A stretch of 10,642 nt of DNA from GCA-003244245 sp035463315 (GCA_035463315.1 DATHTJ010000322.1:1-10642), one strand, 5' to 3'. Positions 1-6,391 are shown, counted from the first letter of the stretch. Notes: generated from the letters alone by a model not told the origin. Made by a program: numbers and translations.

Positions 1-1
1 G

Positions 2-76
2 CGCATGCGGCGCGCTGTGCTCGAGCAGTTCTGGCCGAGCCGGCGCATGGACGCCTTCGATCAGTTCTGTAGCTAG
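2..76 (+). CDS. C-terminal end of an unidentified protein (5' truncated)
   Basis: An open frame enters from the left edge and ends at a TAG at 74-76. It encodes about 24 visible residues ending in DAFDQFCS, with mostly G/C third positions. I do not recognise the family and too little is present to assign one. In M. tuberculosis the gene beside whiB7 is an ABC1/UbiB-type kinase (Rv3197), but nothing here proves that this tail belongs to it. A second frame is also open to 72, so even the reading frame is uncertain. Confidence 0.3.
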   Translation, partial: RMRRAVLEQFWPSRRMDAFDQFCS

Positions 77-159
77 GCCGCGCGTCGGCGCATGGCCTCC
101 CCCGCCCCGCGCGGCCGGTTCCCGGTGCCCTTGTCGATTCCCGCACACCAGGAGAGTCC

Positions 160-648
160 GTGTCCGTTACTGACGAACTGCTCGCCAACAATGCCCGCTA
201 CACCGAGACCTTCGCCGGGCCACTGCCGTTGCCACCCGCCAAGGGCGTCGCCGTCGTGGCCTGCATGGACGCCCGCCTGGACGTCTACCGGATCCTGGGC
301 CTGAACGAGGGCGAGGCACACGTGATCCGCAACGCCGGCGGCGTGATCACCGACGATGAGATCCGTTCGCTGGCGATCAGCCAGCGGTTGCTCGGCACCC
401 AGGAGATCATCCTCATCCACCACACCGACTGCGGAATGCTCACCTTCACCGACGACCAGTTCAAGAAGTCCATCCAGGACGAGACCGGGATCAGGCCACA
501 GTGGGCCGCCGAGGCATTCCCAGACCTCGACGACGACGTCCGGCAGTCCATCGCCCGGATCAAGGCCAGCCCGTTCGTGCCCAACAAGGACTCCATCCGC
601 GGGTTCGTCTTCGACGTGGCGACCGGCAAGCTCAACGAGATCGTCTAA
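160..648 (+). CDS. canA: Beta-carbonic anhydrase (Rv1284/CanA type)
   Basis: This 162-residue protein is a zinc enzyme that interconverts CO2 and bicarbonate in the cytoplasm, supplying bicarbonate to carboxylases and helping pH balance. The beta-class signature is complete: C35-x-D37-x-R39 in the segment ACMDAR, then H88-x2-C91 in HHTDCGM. This gives the Cys/His/Cys zinc site plus the Asp/Arg dyad. The length and a near-continuous resemblance to M. tuberculosis Rv1284, including the C-terminal stretch FVFDVATGKLNE, place it in that short subgroup. The GTG at 160 is chosen because GGAG (151-154) lies 5 nt upstream and the protein start matches the family. The gene stands alone, and its stop is followed 4 nt later by the palindrome cassette at 653-792. 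No clear promoter is visible in the 83 nt before it. Family assignment is near certain; the symbol is by homology. Confidence 0.95.
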   Translation: MSVTDELLANNARYTETFAGPLPLPPAKGVAVVACMDARLDVYRILGLNEGEAHVIRNAGGVITDDEIRSLAISQRLLGTQEIILIHHTDCGMLTFTDDQFKKSIQDETGIRPQWAAEAFPDLDDDVRQSIARIKASPFVPNKDSIRGFVFDVATGKLNEIV

Positions 649-652
649 CCAG

Positions 653-792
653 GTTGGTGGCTCTTCAAGGACCACCAACCCCGGTCTGGGACGTCTCTAA
701 CGACAGCCAACCCGCGCCGGCGTGCCGGCGCGGGTTGGCTGTCGTTACGAGCAGTTTCCGGGGGGGTTGGTGGTCCTTGAAGAGCCACCAAC
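653..792. repeat. Mirror-image palindrome cassette between convergent genes
   Basis: Two 30-bp arms (653-682 and 763-792) are perfect reverse complements of each other. Each arm is itself a near-palindrome: GGTTGGTGG, then an 11-nt partly self-complementary core, then CCACCAACC. Between the arms lies a perfect 24-bp inverted repeat (698-721 and 724-747) around a central GT. The left arm begins 4 nt after the anhydrase stop; the right arm, read on the - strand, begins 3 nt after the stop of the 52-residue ORF. Each convergent transcript would therefore read the same arm in the same sense. No U-tract follows any stem, so this is not a classical intrinsic terminator, although actinobacterial terminators often lack one. 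It may be a bidirectional terminator/insulator or a small palindromic repeat element. I see no target-site duplication at the edges. Confidence 0.9.
698..747. terminator. Perfect 24-bp stem hairpin, candidate bidirectional terminator
   Basis: This is the central stem of the cassette: 24 perfectly paired bases, very GC-rich near the loop (GCGCCGGC/GCCGGCGC), with only two unpaired central bases. It sits midway between two converging genes and reads the same on both strands, which suits a bidirectional stop signal. No run of T follows on either strand. The terminator role is inferred from position and stability; the hairpin itself is directly visible. Confidence 0.5.
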
Positions 793-795
793 TCG

Positions 796-954
796 CTACA
801 CGCGGCTGGCGGCACGGCGGGCCCGGCGGTCGGCGTAGCGGGCCAGGCGGTGCCACCGGCGAGCCGCGGCCAGCCGCCTGGCCAGCCGCTCCTGGCTGGC
901 ACGGCGTTGATCATCGCGCATTCGTGCCCGGGCGAGCACTTCATACAGCAACAT
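796..954 (-). CDS. Small arginine-rich hypothetical protein (52 aa)
   Basis: This short ORF lies downstream of whiB7 on the same strand, with 85 nt between the whiB7 stop and its ATG. The product carries 17 Arg among 52 residues, begins MLLYEVLARAR and is dominated by A/R/L, so it should form one very basic helix. I recognise no domain. The ATG at 954 is chosen because CAGGAG lies about 9 nt upstream. Upstream codons in the same frame run into whiB7 sequence and are not believed. Similar tiny Arg/Ala-rich ORFs are common in actinomycetes, and nucleic-acid binding is conceivable but unproven. Its stop is followed after 3 nt by the right arm of the palindrome cassette, which supports a real transcript ending here. 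It could share the whiB7 transcript. Confidence 0.5.
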   Translation of the reverse strand: MLLYEVLARARMRDDQRRASQERLARRLAAARRWHRLARYADRRARRAASRV

Positions 955-1013
955 GGCGTTCAACTCCTGGGTCAAGGCGATCGGTCGGCGGAAGCGCAGT
1001 CCCTGCGACCGCC

Positions 1014-1040
1014 CGGGTTGGCTGTCGTTGCGGGAGCAGT
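1014..1040 (-). repeat. Third copy of cassette motif, directly after whiB7 stop
   Basis: The 16-bp sequence CGGGTTGGCTGTCGTT (+ strand, 1014-1029) is identical to 731-746 of the palindrome cassette and to the reverse complement of 699-714. The match continues past a 2- to 4-nt difference with GAGCAGT (1034-1040 here, 749-755 in the cassette). The copy abuts the whiB7 stop codon. It suggests that repeat-derived sequence has settled at several gene ends in this interval. Its function is unknown; a role in 3'-end formation is a guess. Confidence 0.75.
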
Positions 1041-1417
1041 CATGCGGCGGTTCCTCGTTCGGCGCGCTCACGCTCGGCGCGGTCCTGCTCGAGAGCGGCT
1101 TTGCTAGGCCGGCCCCGCGGGCGCTTGCGCGGGACGACCGCACCGCGATCGAAGATCTCGCCGCCCCATACGCCCCACGGCTCCTGCCGGGACAGCGCGC
1201 TGTCCAGGCAGGCGACCCTGACCGGGCAACCGGCGCAAAGCTGCTTGGCTCGCTCCAGCTCTGCCGGCTTCTCGGCAAACCACAGGTCCGGGTCATGCGA
1301 GCGACAGGGCAAGGTGGCCCGCTGCGATGGTGCGGTATCGAGCAGGTGGGCCAGCTCTGCCCCACCCAGCAGGTCGGGCAACGCCCCGCCATCCAGCGGG
1401 ACGGTCGCGGTCAACAC
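1040..1417 (-). CDS. whiB7: WhiB7/WblC family redox-sensing transcription factor
   Basis: This 125-residue WhiB-like protein binds a [4Fe-4S] cluster and acts with the principal sigma factor (RpoV/SigA) to activate intrinsic antibiotic-resistance and stress genes, including itself. Four cluster cysteines are visible: C38, C61, C64 and C70 (C-x2-C-x5-C). They are followed by the sigma-contacting turn PWGVWGGE (80-87) and an AT-hook RGRPSK (101-106), which separates WhiB7 from other Wbl proteins. The usual mycobacterial hook is RGRPRK, so one position differs. The family start is short; here about 35 residues precede C38, with a GTG at 1417 supported by AGGAGG 8 nt upstream. The C-terminal tail after the hook is unusually charged (repeated RAERE). 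Synteny with uvrD2 and mycoredoxin confirms the call. A long attenuator-like leader precedes it. Confidence 0.96.
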   Translation of the reverse strand: MLTATVPLDGGALPDLLGGAELAHLLDTAPSQRATLPCRSHDPDLWFAEKPAELERAKQLCAGCPVRVACLDSALSRQEPWGVWGGEIFDRGAVVPRKRPRGRPSKAALEQDRAERERAERGTAA

Positions 1418-1488
1418 TTGTCTCTCCTCCTCGGTGGTGGTACCGGTAAAACTCGCCAGTACCGCGCCCGCCGCGGGATCGCCGACCT

Positions 1489-1534
1489 AGCAACAGACAA
1501 AGGCCGCGGATCCCGGTGCGGGGTCCGCGGCCTT
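1489..1534 (-). terminator. Attenuator-type terminator in the whiB7 leader
   Basis: On the - strand a 35-nt hairpin spans 1534-1500. The 15-nt arms begin AAGGCCGCGGA and end TCCGCGGCCTT, with a single C/A mismatch near the top and a 5-nt loop. It is followed immediately by TTTGTCTGTT, a U-rich tail. It lies about 70 nt before the whiB7 start and after a translated-looking uORF, so it cannot end a known upstream gene. WhiB7/WblC leaders are known to use premature termination relieved by ribosome-targeting drugs, and this structure fits that role. The hairpin and tail are directly visible; conditional termination is inferred. Confidence 0.8.
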
Positions 1535-1562
1535 CATGAGCCGGCAGCTGCTGGCTCGAGAA

Positions 1563-1790
1563 TCAAGGCTCCGATGCGGACCTACGCATGCGGTCGGTAA
1601 CCGGCAGATCAATGCCGATCGGGTGGTTGGCGGGGACGCCGTAGAAGGCTCCGTGGAAAAGACGCCGAGCGCGCAGACGGCGCATACCGGACGGCGCTGT
1701 CCGCACACGCTCGGACCAGACCCCGCTGGGCGCAGCGAGAGGCCCGGACTGCGGGAAGCAACGGGCGCCGGTGATCATGGTGATCTCCAT
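1563..1790 (-). CDS. Upstream ORF in the whiB7 leader (75 codons)
   Basis: The uORF starts with ATG at 1790 behind AAGGAGGT (1804-1797) with 6-nt spacing, the best ribosome binding site in the window. It encodes 75 residues beginning MEITMITGARCF and ending RMRRSASEP, with the stop at 1563, 28 nt before the attenuator hairpin. It has no recognised domain, signal peptide or membrane segment. Its likely job is regulatory: ribosome progress through it would set whether the terminator at 1534-1500 forms, so that slowed translation turns whiB7 on. Known whiB7 leaders carry uORFs, but the length here seems long for a leader peptide. An internal start (for example the Met before RRLRARR) cannot be excluded. 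Confidence 0.55.
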   Translation of the reverse strand: MEITMITGARCFPQSGPLAAPSGVWSERVRTAPSGMRRLRARRLFHGAFYGVPANHPIGIDLPVTDRMRRSASEP

Positions 1791-1886
1791 CTCGGCACCT
1801 CCTTCCCGGGTCGGCCCATGCTCAGCGATGTGGGCGATCTGTCCTGGTCAGCCGCGTGCGACGACCGCCTTCGGAAGATAAGAGCA

Positions 1887-1923
1887 AGGTTAGGGTCCTG
1901 CTGATACACCAGCAACCGATTTT
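1887..1923 (-). promoter_or_regulatory. whiB7 promoter with AT-rich activator site
   Basis: Reading the - strand from just past the uvrD2 stop: AAAAT (1923-1919), then CGG, then TTGCTG (1915-1910) as -35, a 17-nt spacer, and TAACCT (1892-1887) as -10. An AT-rich block three bases upstream of the -35 is the described target of the WhiB7 AT-hook in autoregulated promoters. The predicted start near 1880 gives a leader of about 460 nt. The elements are visible; the assignment rests on that known architecture and on the correct 17-nt spacing. Confidence 0.65.
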
Positions 1924-1936
1924 CGTGCTTTCTTCG

Positions 1937-4048
1937 TCAACCGGTGACCCCGCCGCGCACCAGGGCAAGAACCTCCGCCCCGTAGCGGTCCAGCTTGGCC
2001 GACCCAATCCCCGGGATGGCGCTCAGGCCTGCCGCGTCGGTAGGCCGTTGCTCGGCGATGGCGGTGAGCGTCGCATCGGTGAGGACCGCGAAGGCCGGCA
2101 CCTTCTGCTCCGTCGCGCAGCCGGTCCGCCAGTCCCACAATCGCTCCAGCAGCTCCGGGTCAGCATCCGACGGGCACGCGGCACACCGGGACAGCTTCAC
2201 CGCGACCGTGCTCGTGACCGGGGCACCGCAGATCCGGCAATGTGCCCGGGCGGGACCCGTCTTGGACGCAGCCTTCAGCACCGCGTTGAATCCGGCCGGC
2301 CGCCCCGCCGAATGGTCCTGTGGCACCAGGCCGTAGAGAAAGCGGCTGCGACGCCGAGAGCGTCGGCCGCCTGCGCTGCGCGAGAGCGCCCAGGACAGGG
2401 CAAGCCAGCTACGGGCCCGGGTCACGCCGACGTAGAGCAACCGGCGCTCCTCCTCCAGCGCGGCCTGGTCACCATCGGCGTACTGGATCGGCAGCGTCCC
2501 CTCGGCGAGCCCGACCAGGAACACCGCATCCCACTCCAGCCCCTTCGCGGAGTGCAGGGAGGCCAGTGTCACGCCCTGCACCGCAGGGGGGTGCGCGGCG
2601 TCGGCGCGAGCGTCGAGCTCGGCCACGAGCCGACCCAGGTCGGCGTCTGGTGTGCTGGCTGCCAGGTCAGTGGCCAGCTCGGCCAGCGCACGCAGCGATT
2701 CCCAACGGGACCGCGCGGCACTGCCTCCGGGCGGTTGGGCGGTAAGCCCTTGCCCAGCGAGTACCGAGCGAACTGTGCCACCCAGCTCACCCGCCGAACC
2801 TGCCGGGCCCGCCGTGGCCGCCGCGCGCAGCGCGCGGACCGCGGACCGGACCTCCGGGCGCTGGAAGAACCGATCTCCACCGCGGACCTGGAACGGGATC
2901 CCGCGCGCGTCCAGCGCCTGCTCGTAGGCTTCGGACTGGGCGTTCACCCGGTACAGCACAGCGATCTCGGCGGCCGCCACCCCCTGGCCAAGCAACTCCG
3001 CGATCGCGTCCGCCACCGCGGCGGCTTCCAGGGACTCATCGTCGTGCTCGGCGAACGACGGCTCCGGGCCGGGTGGCTGCTGACCCTCCAGCTGCAGCCG
3101 GGCACCCGCCGGCCGATCCCGCGCCGCAGAGATCACCCGATTCGCCAGCGACACGATCTGCGGAGTGGAGCGGTAGTCGCGGCGCAGCCGTACGGTCACC
3201 GCGTCGGGAAATCGCCGGGTGAACTCCAGCAGGAACCGAGGAGCCGCACCGGCAAAGGAGTAGATGGTCTGGTTCGCGTCACCGACGACGGTGAGGTCGT
3301 CCCGGGCACCCAGCCAGGCGTCCAGCACACGCTGCTGCAGCGGCGTGACGTCCTGGTACTCATCGACGACGAAGCAGCGGTAGCGGTCCCGGAACTCCTG
3401 CGCCACCGCCGAGTGCTCCTCAAGGGCGGCTGCGGTGTGCAGCAGCAGATCGTCGAAGTCGAGTACCCGGCCGCGGTTCTTGAGCTCCTCGTACCCGGCG
3501 TAGATCGCCGCGACCTGAGCCGCCGGAACCGGGGTATCCCGGCGCGCGGCGGCCACCGCGGTGGGGTAGTCCTCGGCGGTGACCAGACTGGCCTTGGCCC
3601 ACTCGATCTCGCCGGCGACATCGCGCAGGTCATCGGAACCGGTGCTCGCGCCAGCTCGCTGCGCGGCCTGGCCGATCAGTCGCAGCTTGTGCTCCAGCAG
3701 CGGCCATGGCTCATCACCCACCACCCGGGGCCAGAAGTAGCGCAGCTGGCGCAGCGCCGCGGCATGGAAGGTTCGGGCCTGCACCCCGCCTACTCCCAGG
3801 TCGCGCAACCGGGTGCGCATCTCCCCCGCCGCGCGGGCGGTGAACGTCACCGCGAGAACGTGGCCTGGGCTGACATGGCCGGTACGGACCAGGTGGGCAA
3901 TCCGCCGGGTGATGGTGCGGGTCTTGCCGGTGCCTGCGCCAGCCAGCACGCAGACCGGTCCGCGCGGTGCGCAGACCGCAGTGCGCTGCTCCTCGTCGAG
4001 CCCGTGGAGGGGATCCCGGTCCTGTCGTGCGCTGCCCACGGTCGGCAT
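1937..4048 (-). CDS. uvrD2: ATP-dependent DNA helicase UvrD2 (SF1A, with HRDC)
   Basis: This 703-residue helicase unwinds DNA 3'-5' in repair and replication; its M. tuberculosis counterpart is essential. Visible motifs are the Q-motif glutamine at 21, Walker A AGAGTGKT (36-43), Walker B DEYQD (229-233), motif III GDANQTIYSF (256-265), motif IV DYRST (291-295), motif V in TLASLHSAKGLEW and motif VI in LLYVGVTRAR. The C-terminus has a tetracysteine zinc-type element (C604, C607, C622, C625) and an HRDC domain (about 633-703), the arrangement that defines UvrD2. The ATG at 4048 is preferred because family proteins begin only about 20 residues before the Q-motif; a GTG at 4081 would add 11 residues. 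Neither has a good Shine-Dalgarno, so a leaderless start is possible. The whiB7 promoter begins just after its stop, so some read-through into whiB7 may occur. Confidence 0.95.
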   Translation of the reverse strand: MPTVGSARQDRDPLHGLDEEQRTAVCAPRGPVCVLAGAGTGKTRTITRRIAHLVRTGHVSPGHVLAVTFTARAAGEMRTRLRDLGVGGVQARTFHAAALRQLRYFWPRVVGDEPWPLLEHKLRLIGQAAQRAGASTGSDDLRDVAGEIEWAKASLVTAEDYPTAVAAARRDTPVPAAQVAAIYAGYEELKNRGRVLDFDDLLLHTAAALEEHSAVAQEFRDRYRCFVVDEYQDVTPLQQRVLDAWLGARDDLTVVGDANQTIYSFAGAAPRFLLEFTRRFPDAVTVRLRRDYRSTPQIVSLANRVISAARDRPAGARLQLEGQQPPGPEPSFAEHDDESLEAAAVADAIAELLGQGVAAAEIAVLYRVNAQSEAYEQALDARGIPFQVRGGDRFFQRPEVRSAVRALRAAATAGPAGSAGELGGTVRSVLAGQGLTAQPPGGSAARSRWESLRALAELATDLAASTPDADLGRLVAELDARADAAHPPAVQGVTLASLHSAKGLEWDAVFLVGLAEGTLPIQYADGDQAALEEERRLLYVGVTRARSWLALSWALSRSAGGRRSRRRSRFLYGLVPQDHSAGRPAGFNAVLKAASKTGPARAHCRICGAPVTSTVAVKLSRCAACPSDADPELLERLWDWRTGCATEQKVPAFAVLTDATLTAIAEQRPTDAAGLSAIPGIGSAKLDRYGAEVLALVRGGVTG

Positions 4049-4110
4049 CCTCGCAGAGCTGACCGACACCGCCAGGAACACCGCTCAGCGTCGCGGTGTT
4101 AAGGCTTGGC

Positions 4111-4350
4111 GTGAGCAATCTGACGATGTACACCACCGTGTGGTGCGGCTACTGTCGGCGACTCAAGGCCCAGCTGGACCGTGCTGGCATCAGCTTCCGC
4201 GAAGTGGACATCGAGCACGACGTGGCGGCCGCCGCGTTCGTGGCCGGCGTCAACGGAGGCAACCAGACCGTGCCCACCGTGCTGCTACCGGATGGCTCAG
4301 TGCTGACCAACCCCACCCTCGACCAGATCACCGAAGCCACCGCCGCTTAA
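4111..4350 (+). CDS. mrx1: Mycoredoxin (glutaredoxin-like, CGYC)
   Basis: This 79-residue thiol oxidoreductase of the glutaredoxin fold reduces mycothiol mixed disulfides in actinobacteria, which use mycothiol instead of glutathione. The active site W-C12-G-Y-C15 sits near the N-terminus after the first beta strand, and the cis-Pro loop (TVPTV) and GG-containing NGGNQ segment follow. Length and order match M. tuberculosis Mrx1 (Rv3198A). The GTG at 4111 is chosen because AAGG (4101-4104) is 6 nt upstream and the protein then starts MSNLTMYTT as in the family; a GTG at 4096 would add a TTA codon and lacks a ribosome site. It is divergent from uvrD2 across about 60 nt, in which I see no convincing promoter hexamers. 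Confidence 0.93.
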   Translation: MSNLTMYTTVWCGYCRRLKAQLDRAGISFREVDIEHDVAAAAFVAGVNGGNQTVPTVLLPDGSVLTNPTLDQITEATAA

Positions 4351-4444
4351 GCACTGGGTGCAATCCAGCCCGGACCGGGTGCGAAAGCACTATGCTACGA
4401 GGCGTAATCGGCTTCTGACGGGTCGTGGCGAGGAGGATGGGCCA

Positions 4445-4642
4445 GTGGAGATCACCGACCGGGCGCTCTGGGAACGAGAGCTCACTGACCACCTGCGGCG
4501 GCACGCCAGCGACCTCCAGGGCTCACCTGTGGCCGGGGCCAAGCCCGGGCTGTGGCTCACCGCCCCGATGCTTGCGCTGTGGACGATCACGGTGATGGTC
4601 TTGACCAGTGCCGGATGGGTGATCGGCCTGTACTTCATCTGA
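4445..4642 (+). CDS. Small single-pass membrane protein, unknown function (65 aa)
   Basis: The product begins METTD-like with MEITDRALWEREL, has a charged helical first half (residues 1-25) and ends in a hydrophobic segment of about 23 residues (LTAPMLALWTITVMVLTSAGWV, about 38-60) plus IGLYFI. It is therefore probably a C-terminally anchored or single-span membrane protein. The GTG at 4445 is supported by AGGAGG (4431-4436) 8 nt upstream; a longer frame back to 4358 lacks this. TATGCT at 4391-4396 could be a -10, which would give a 5' leader of about 40 nt, but no good -35 precedes it. The stop lies only 11 nt from the convergent regulator gene. No family recognised. Confidence 0.7.
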   Translation: MEITDRALWERELTDHLRRHASDLQGSPVAGAKPGLWLTAPMLALWTITVMVLTSAGWVIGLYFI

Positions 4643-4653
4643 ATCTGGTGCTG

Positions 4654-5940
4654 TCACGCCGGTACCGGGAGCAGTCGGCGCGCGGCGGTGGCGAACGTCC
4701 GCGCCGGCGGGTAGCTCTGCTGTCCCAGCATGTCCACCGTGTGGTGCAAGTCGGAAACGATCCGACCTGAGCCGCGCACCGCGTCCACCCGCTGCACGGC
4801 ATCGCTGGTGACGGCGATGGCCTCATCGAGTTGACCGAGCCAGGTCAGAACCGACCCCAGACGAGCCGTGTAGAGGGTGTGGTTACGTGGGAAGGCTTCG
4901 GCGTCGACGGTCGTCAGGGCAACGCGGGCGGCTATCTCAGCGGACTTGCCATTCCTGGTGATCAACCCAACCTGGGTTTCGTGCCAGGCGAGATCCGCCG
5001 CTCCCCAGAAGCCCAACCACTGCGGCTCATCTCCCCGTCGCCCGTGATCGAGCCACCGGCGGGCCTCGGCGAGACAAGAGATCGCGGCTGCACGATCGCC
5101 GGCCCTGGCATGCCCGAGAGCTTCCCGGGCAGCCAACAGGGACAGCAGGGTTGGCATAGCCTCGCCCTGAACAGCGGTCCTTGCTGCTTGAGCGAGAGCG
5201 GCCGACTCCGGACCGCGGTCCGGATCATCGCTGGCCTGCAGAGCCATCGAGGCCAGAACCCGGACCCGAGCCTCGGGAACATCGTATAGATCAGCGAAAT
5301 GGCCTGTTTCGAGCCACCACTGCCGCGCCTGCTGCGGCCACCCGGCGTCGTAGGCCAGCCAGCCGGTCTGCTCCATCGTCACAGCCGTGACGCGCTGCAG
5401 CTCTCGTCCGACCGAGGACGGGTAACTACCACGGCGCAGGGCATCCTGCAATCGTCGCGACATTCCCGCCGCCATCTGGCACACAGTGGCGCCGCCCTGC
5501 TGGGCGTCGAGCTCGTGCAGGCGGTGCAGCGCTGTCCAGCACTGAGCGGCATCGGCGGCATTGATCCGGCCAGCAACCGCGACACCCTGCGGCAGCAGCG
5601 CAGTGACCGCTAGGGCCACGGCGCCACCGAGCACGTCACGTCGATCCACGCCATCCAGCCTACGACGCTGATTCGGATCGTTCGCGAGCCCGAGCACGGC
5701 CGGCGGGACGCCCAGCACCTGCGCAAGATCAGCCAGCACGTCGATGTCCCGAGCGGCGCGGGTCTCCCCGCGCTCAATCCGGGAAATGGTGGCCTGGGAG
5801 TACCCCGACTGATCCGCCAGCTCCTGCTGGCTCCACCCGAGCGCCTTCCGGATCAACCGCACGACCGCCCCAGCCGCACCGGACGCCACCACAGCCCGAC
5901 CCTCCGGTGACAGGAGAGCCGCAGCCACCAAGCGGTCCAT
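4654..5940 (-). CDS. XRE-family regulator with TPR-like C-terminal domain
   Basis: This is a 428-residue transcriptional regulator. Residues 26-85 form a Cro/C1-type helix-turn-helix (WSQQELADQSGYSQATISRIERG at about 36-58). A twin-arginine stretch DRRDVLGG (99-106) then leads into a hydrophobic segment (about 103-125), and some 300 Ala/Trp/Leu-rich helical residues of TPR character follow. Such proteins are abundant in Streptomyces and Pseudonocardiaceae, often near secondary-metabolite or conserved small genes; the TPR part probably senses a peptide or protein partner. ATG 5940 is chosen because GGGGAGGGG ends 6 nt before it; a GTG at 5964 would add 8 residues. A promoter and a small palindrome lie just upstream, suggesting autoregulation. 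The ligand and targets cannot be told from sequence. Confidence 0.93.
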   Translation of the reverse strand: MDRLVAAALLSPEGRAVVASGAAGAVVRLIRKALGWSQQELADQSGYSQATISRIERGETRAARDIDVLADLAQVLGVPPAVLGLANDPNQRRRLDGVDRRDVLGGAVALAVTALLPQGVAVAGRINAADAAQCWTALHRLHELDAQQGGATVCQMAAGMSRRLQDALRRGSYPSSVGRELQRVTAVTMEQTGWLAYDAGWPQQARQWWLETGHFADLYDVPEARVRVLASMALQASDDPDRGPESAALAQAARTAVQGEAMPTLLSLLAAREALGHARAGDRAAAISCLAEARRWLDHGRRGDEPQWLGFWGAADLAWHETQVGLITRNGKSAEIAARVALTTVDAEAFPRNHTLYTARLGSVLTWLGQLDEAIAVTSDAVQRVDAVRGSGRIVSDLHHTVDMLGQQSYPPARTFATAARRLLPVPA

Positions 5941-5969
5941 CACCATCCCCTCCCCCGTTCCCACACCGC

Positions 5970-5979
5970 TGACGTGTCA
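5970..5979. promoter_or_regulatory. Candidate operator TGACGTGTCA upstream of XRE gene
   Basis: TGAC-GT-GTCA is a 4-2-4 inverted repeat lying about 30 nt before the regulator's ATG and just after its predicted transcription start. A nested looser repeat (ACAC...GTGT) overlaps it at 5963-5977. Position fits autorepression by the XRE protein; with arms this short, chance is a real alternative. Confidence 0.3.
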
Positions 5980-5991
5980 CTCGCGTCGTGC

Positions 5992-6020
5992 ACCGTACCG
6001 ATCCATGCGCACCGTTTCAG
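5992..6020 (-). promoter_or_regulatory. Possible promoter of the XRE regulator
   Basis: On the - strand CTGAAA (6020-6015) and TACGGT (5997-5992) are separated by exactly 17 nt. TAnnnT is acceptable as an actinobacterial -10, and the -35 shares TGA-A with the consensus. The predicted start near 5985 leaves about 45 nt before the ATG. Weak hexamers, plausible geometry. Confidence 0.35.
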
Positions 6021-6226
6021 GCCGTATTCAGGCTTGCATGGAGCGCAGCGCCGACACCCGCGACAACCGACGTTCACCAGGTGCCGGCATCGCAACGCTG
6101 CACGGCCTGCCTCGGCGAATCCTGGCCGCAGTCCAGATCCCAGATCGAGCCGGACGGCGACTTCCACAGCGGAGAGGAGACTGCGAGGGATCTATCCCTA
6201 CACACCGTGAGAAGGAGACCAGCCGG

Positions 6227-6391
6227 GTGGTCGTCACCGGCCGCAGCACCGACGACGGCGCCTGGTGCACCGTCGTCGTGGCGCACGATCGCACCGGCGA
6301 GATCGAGCAGAAGATCACCAAGAACGCCCGGCGCCAGTACACCCGAGACAGCAACGGTGTGCCTTTTCGGGTGTCTGAAGGCTCCCCGTAA
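6227..6391 (+). CDS. Small hypothetical protein (54 aa)
   Basis: The product begins MVVTGRSTDDGAWCTVVVAH, a strand-rich start, followed by a basic stretch with EIEQKITKNARRQYTRD, and ends GVPFRVSEGSP. No family recognised. The GTG at 6227 is chosen because AAGGAG (6212-6217) is 9 nt upstream; the same frame is open further back to 6005 but with poor codon choice, so the longer form is doubtful. It is divergent from the XRE regulator and faces the metallopeptidase gene with an 18-nt gap. Its position makes it a possible target or partner of the regulator, but that is inference only. The 286 nt between 5941 and 6226 otherwise hold only the regulator's promoter elements. Confidence 0.45.
   Translation: MVVTGRSTDDGAWCTVVVAHDRTGEIEQKITKNARRQYTRDSNGVPFRVSEGSP

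Noticed and set aside
645..800. Insertion sequence or MITE with target-site duplication
   Set aside because: The flanks of the palindrome cassette show no direct repeat and there is no transposase; mobility stays only a hypothesis.
1487..1537. 16-residue ORF (MKAADPAPGSAAFVCC) running exactly through the whiB7 attenuator hairpin
   Set aside because: Tempting as a second leader peptide, but no ribosome binding site precedes its ATG, and a hairpin of this strength would hide the start.
1856..4102. 748-codon open frame on the + strand
   Set aside because: It lies antisense over uvrD2, which has every helicase motif; the long frame is a by-product of GC-rich codon bias and its product is Arg/Gly/Pro-rich without domains.
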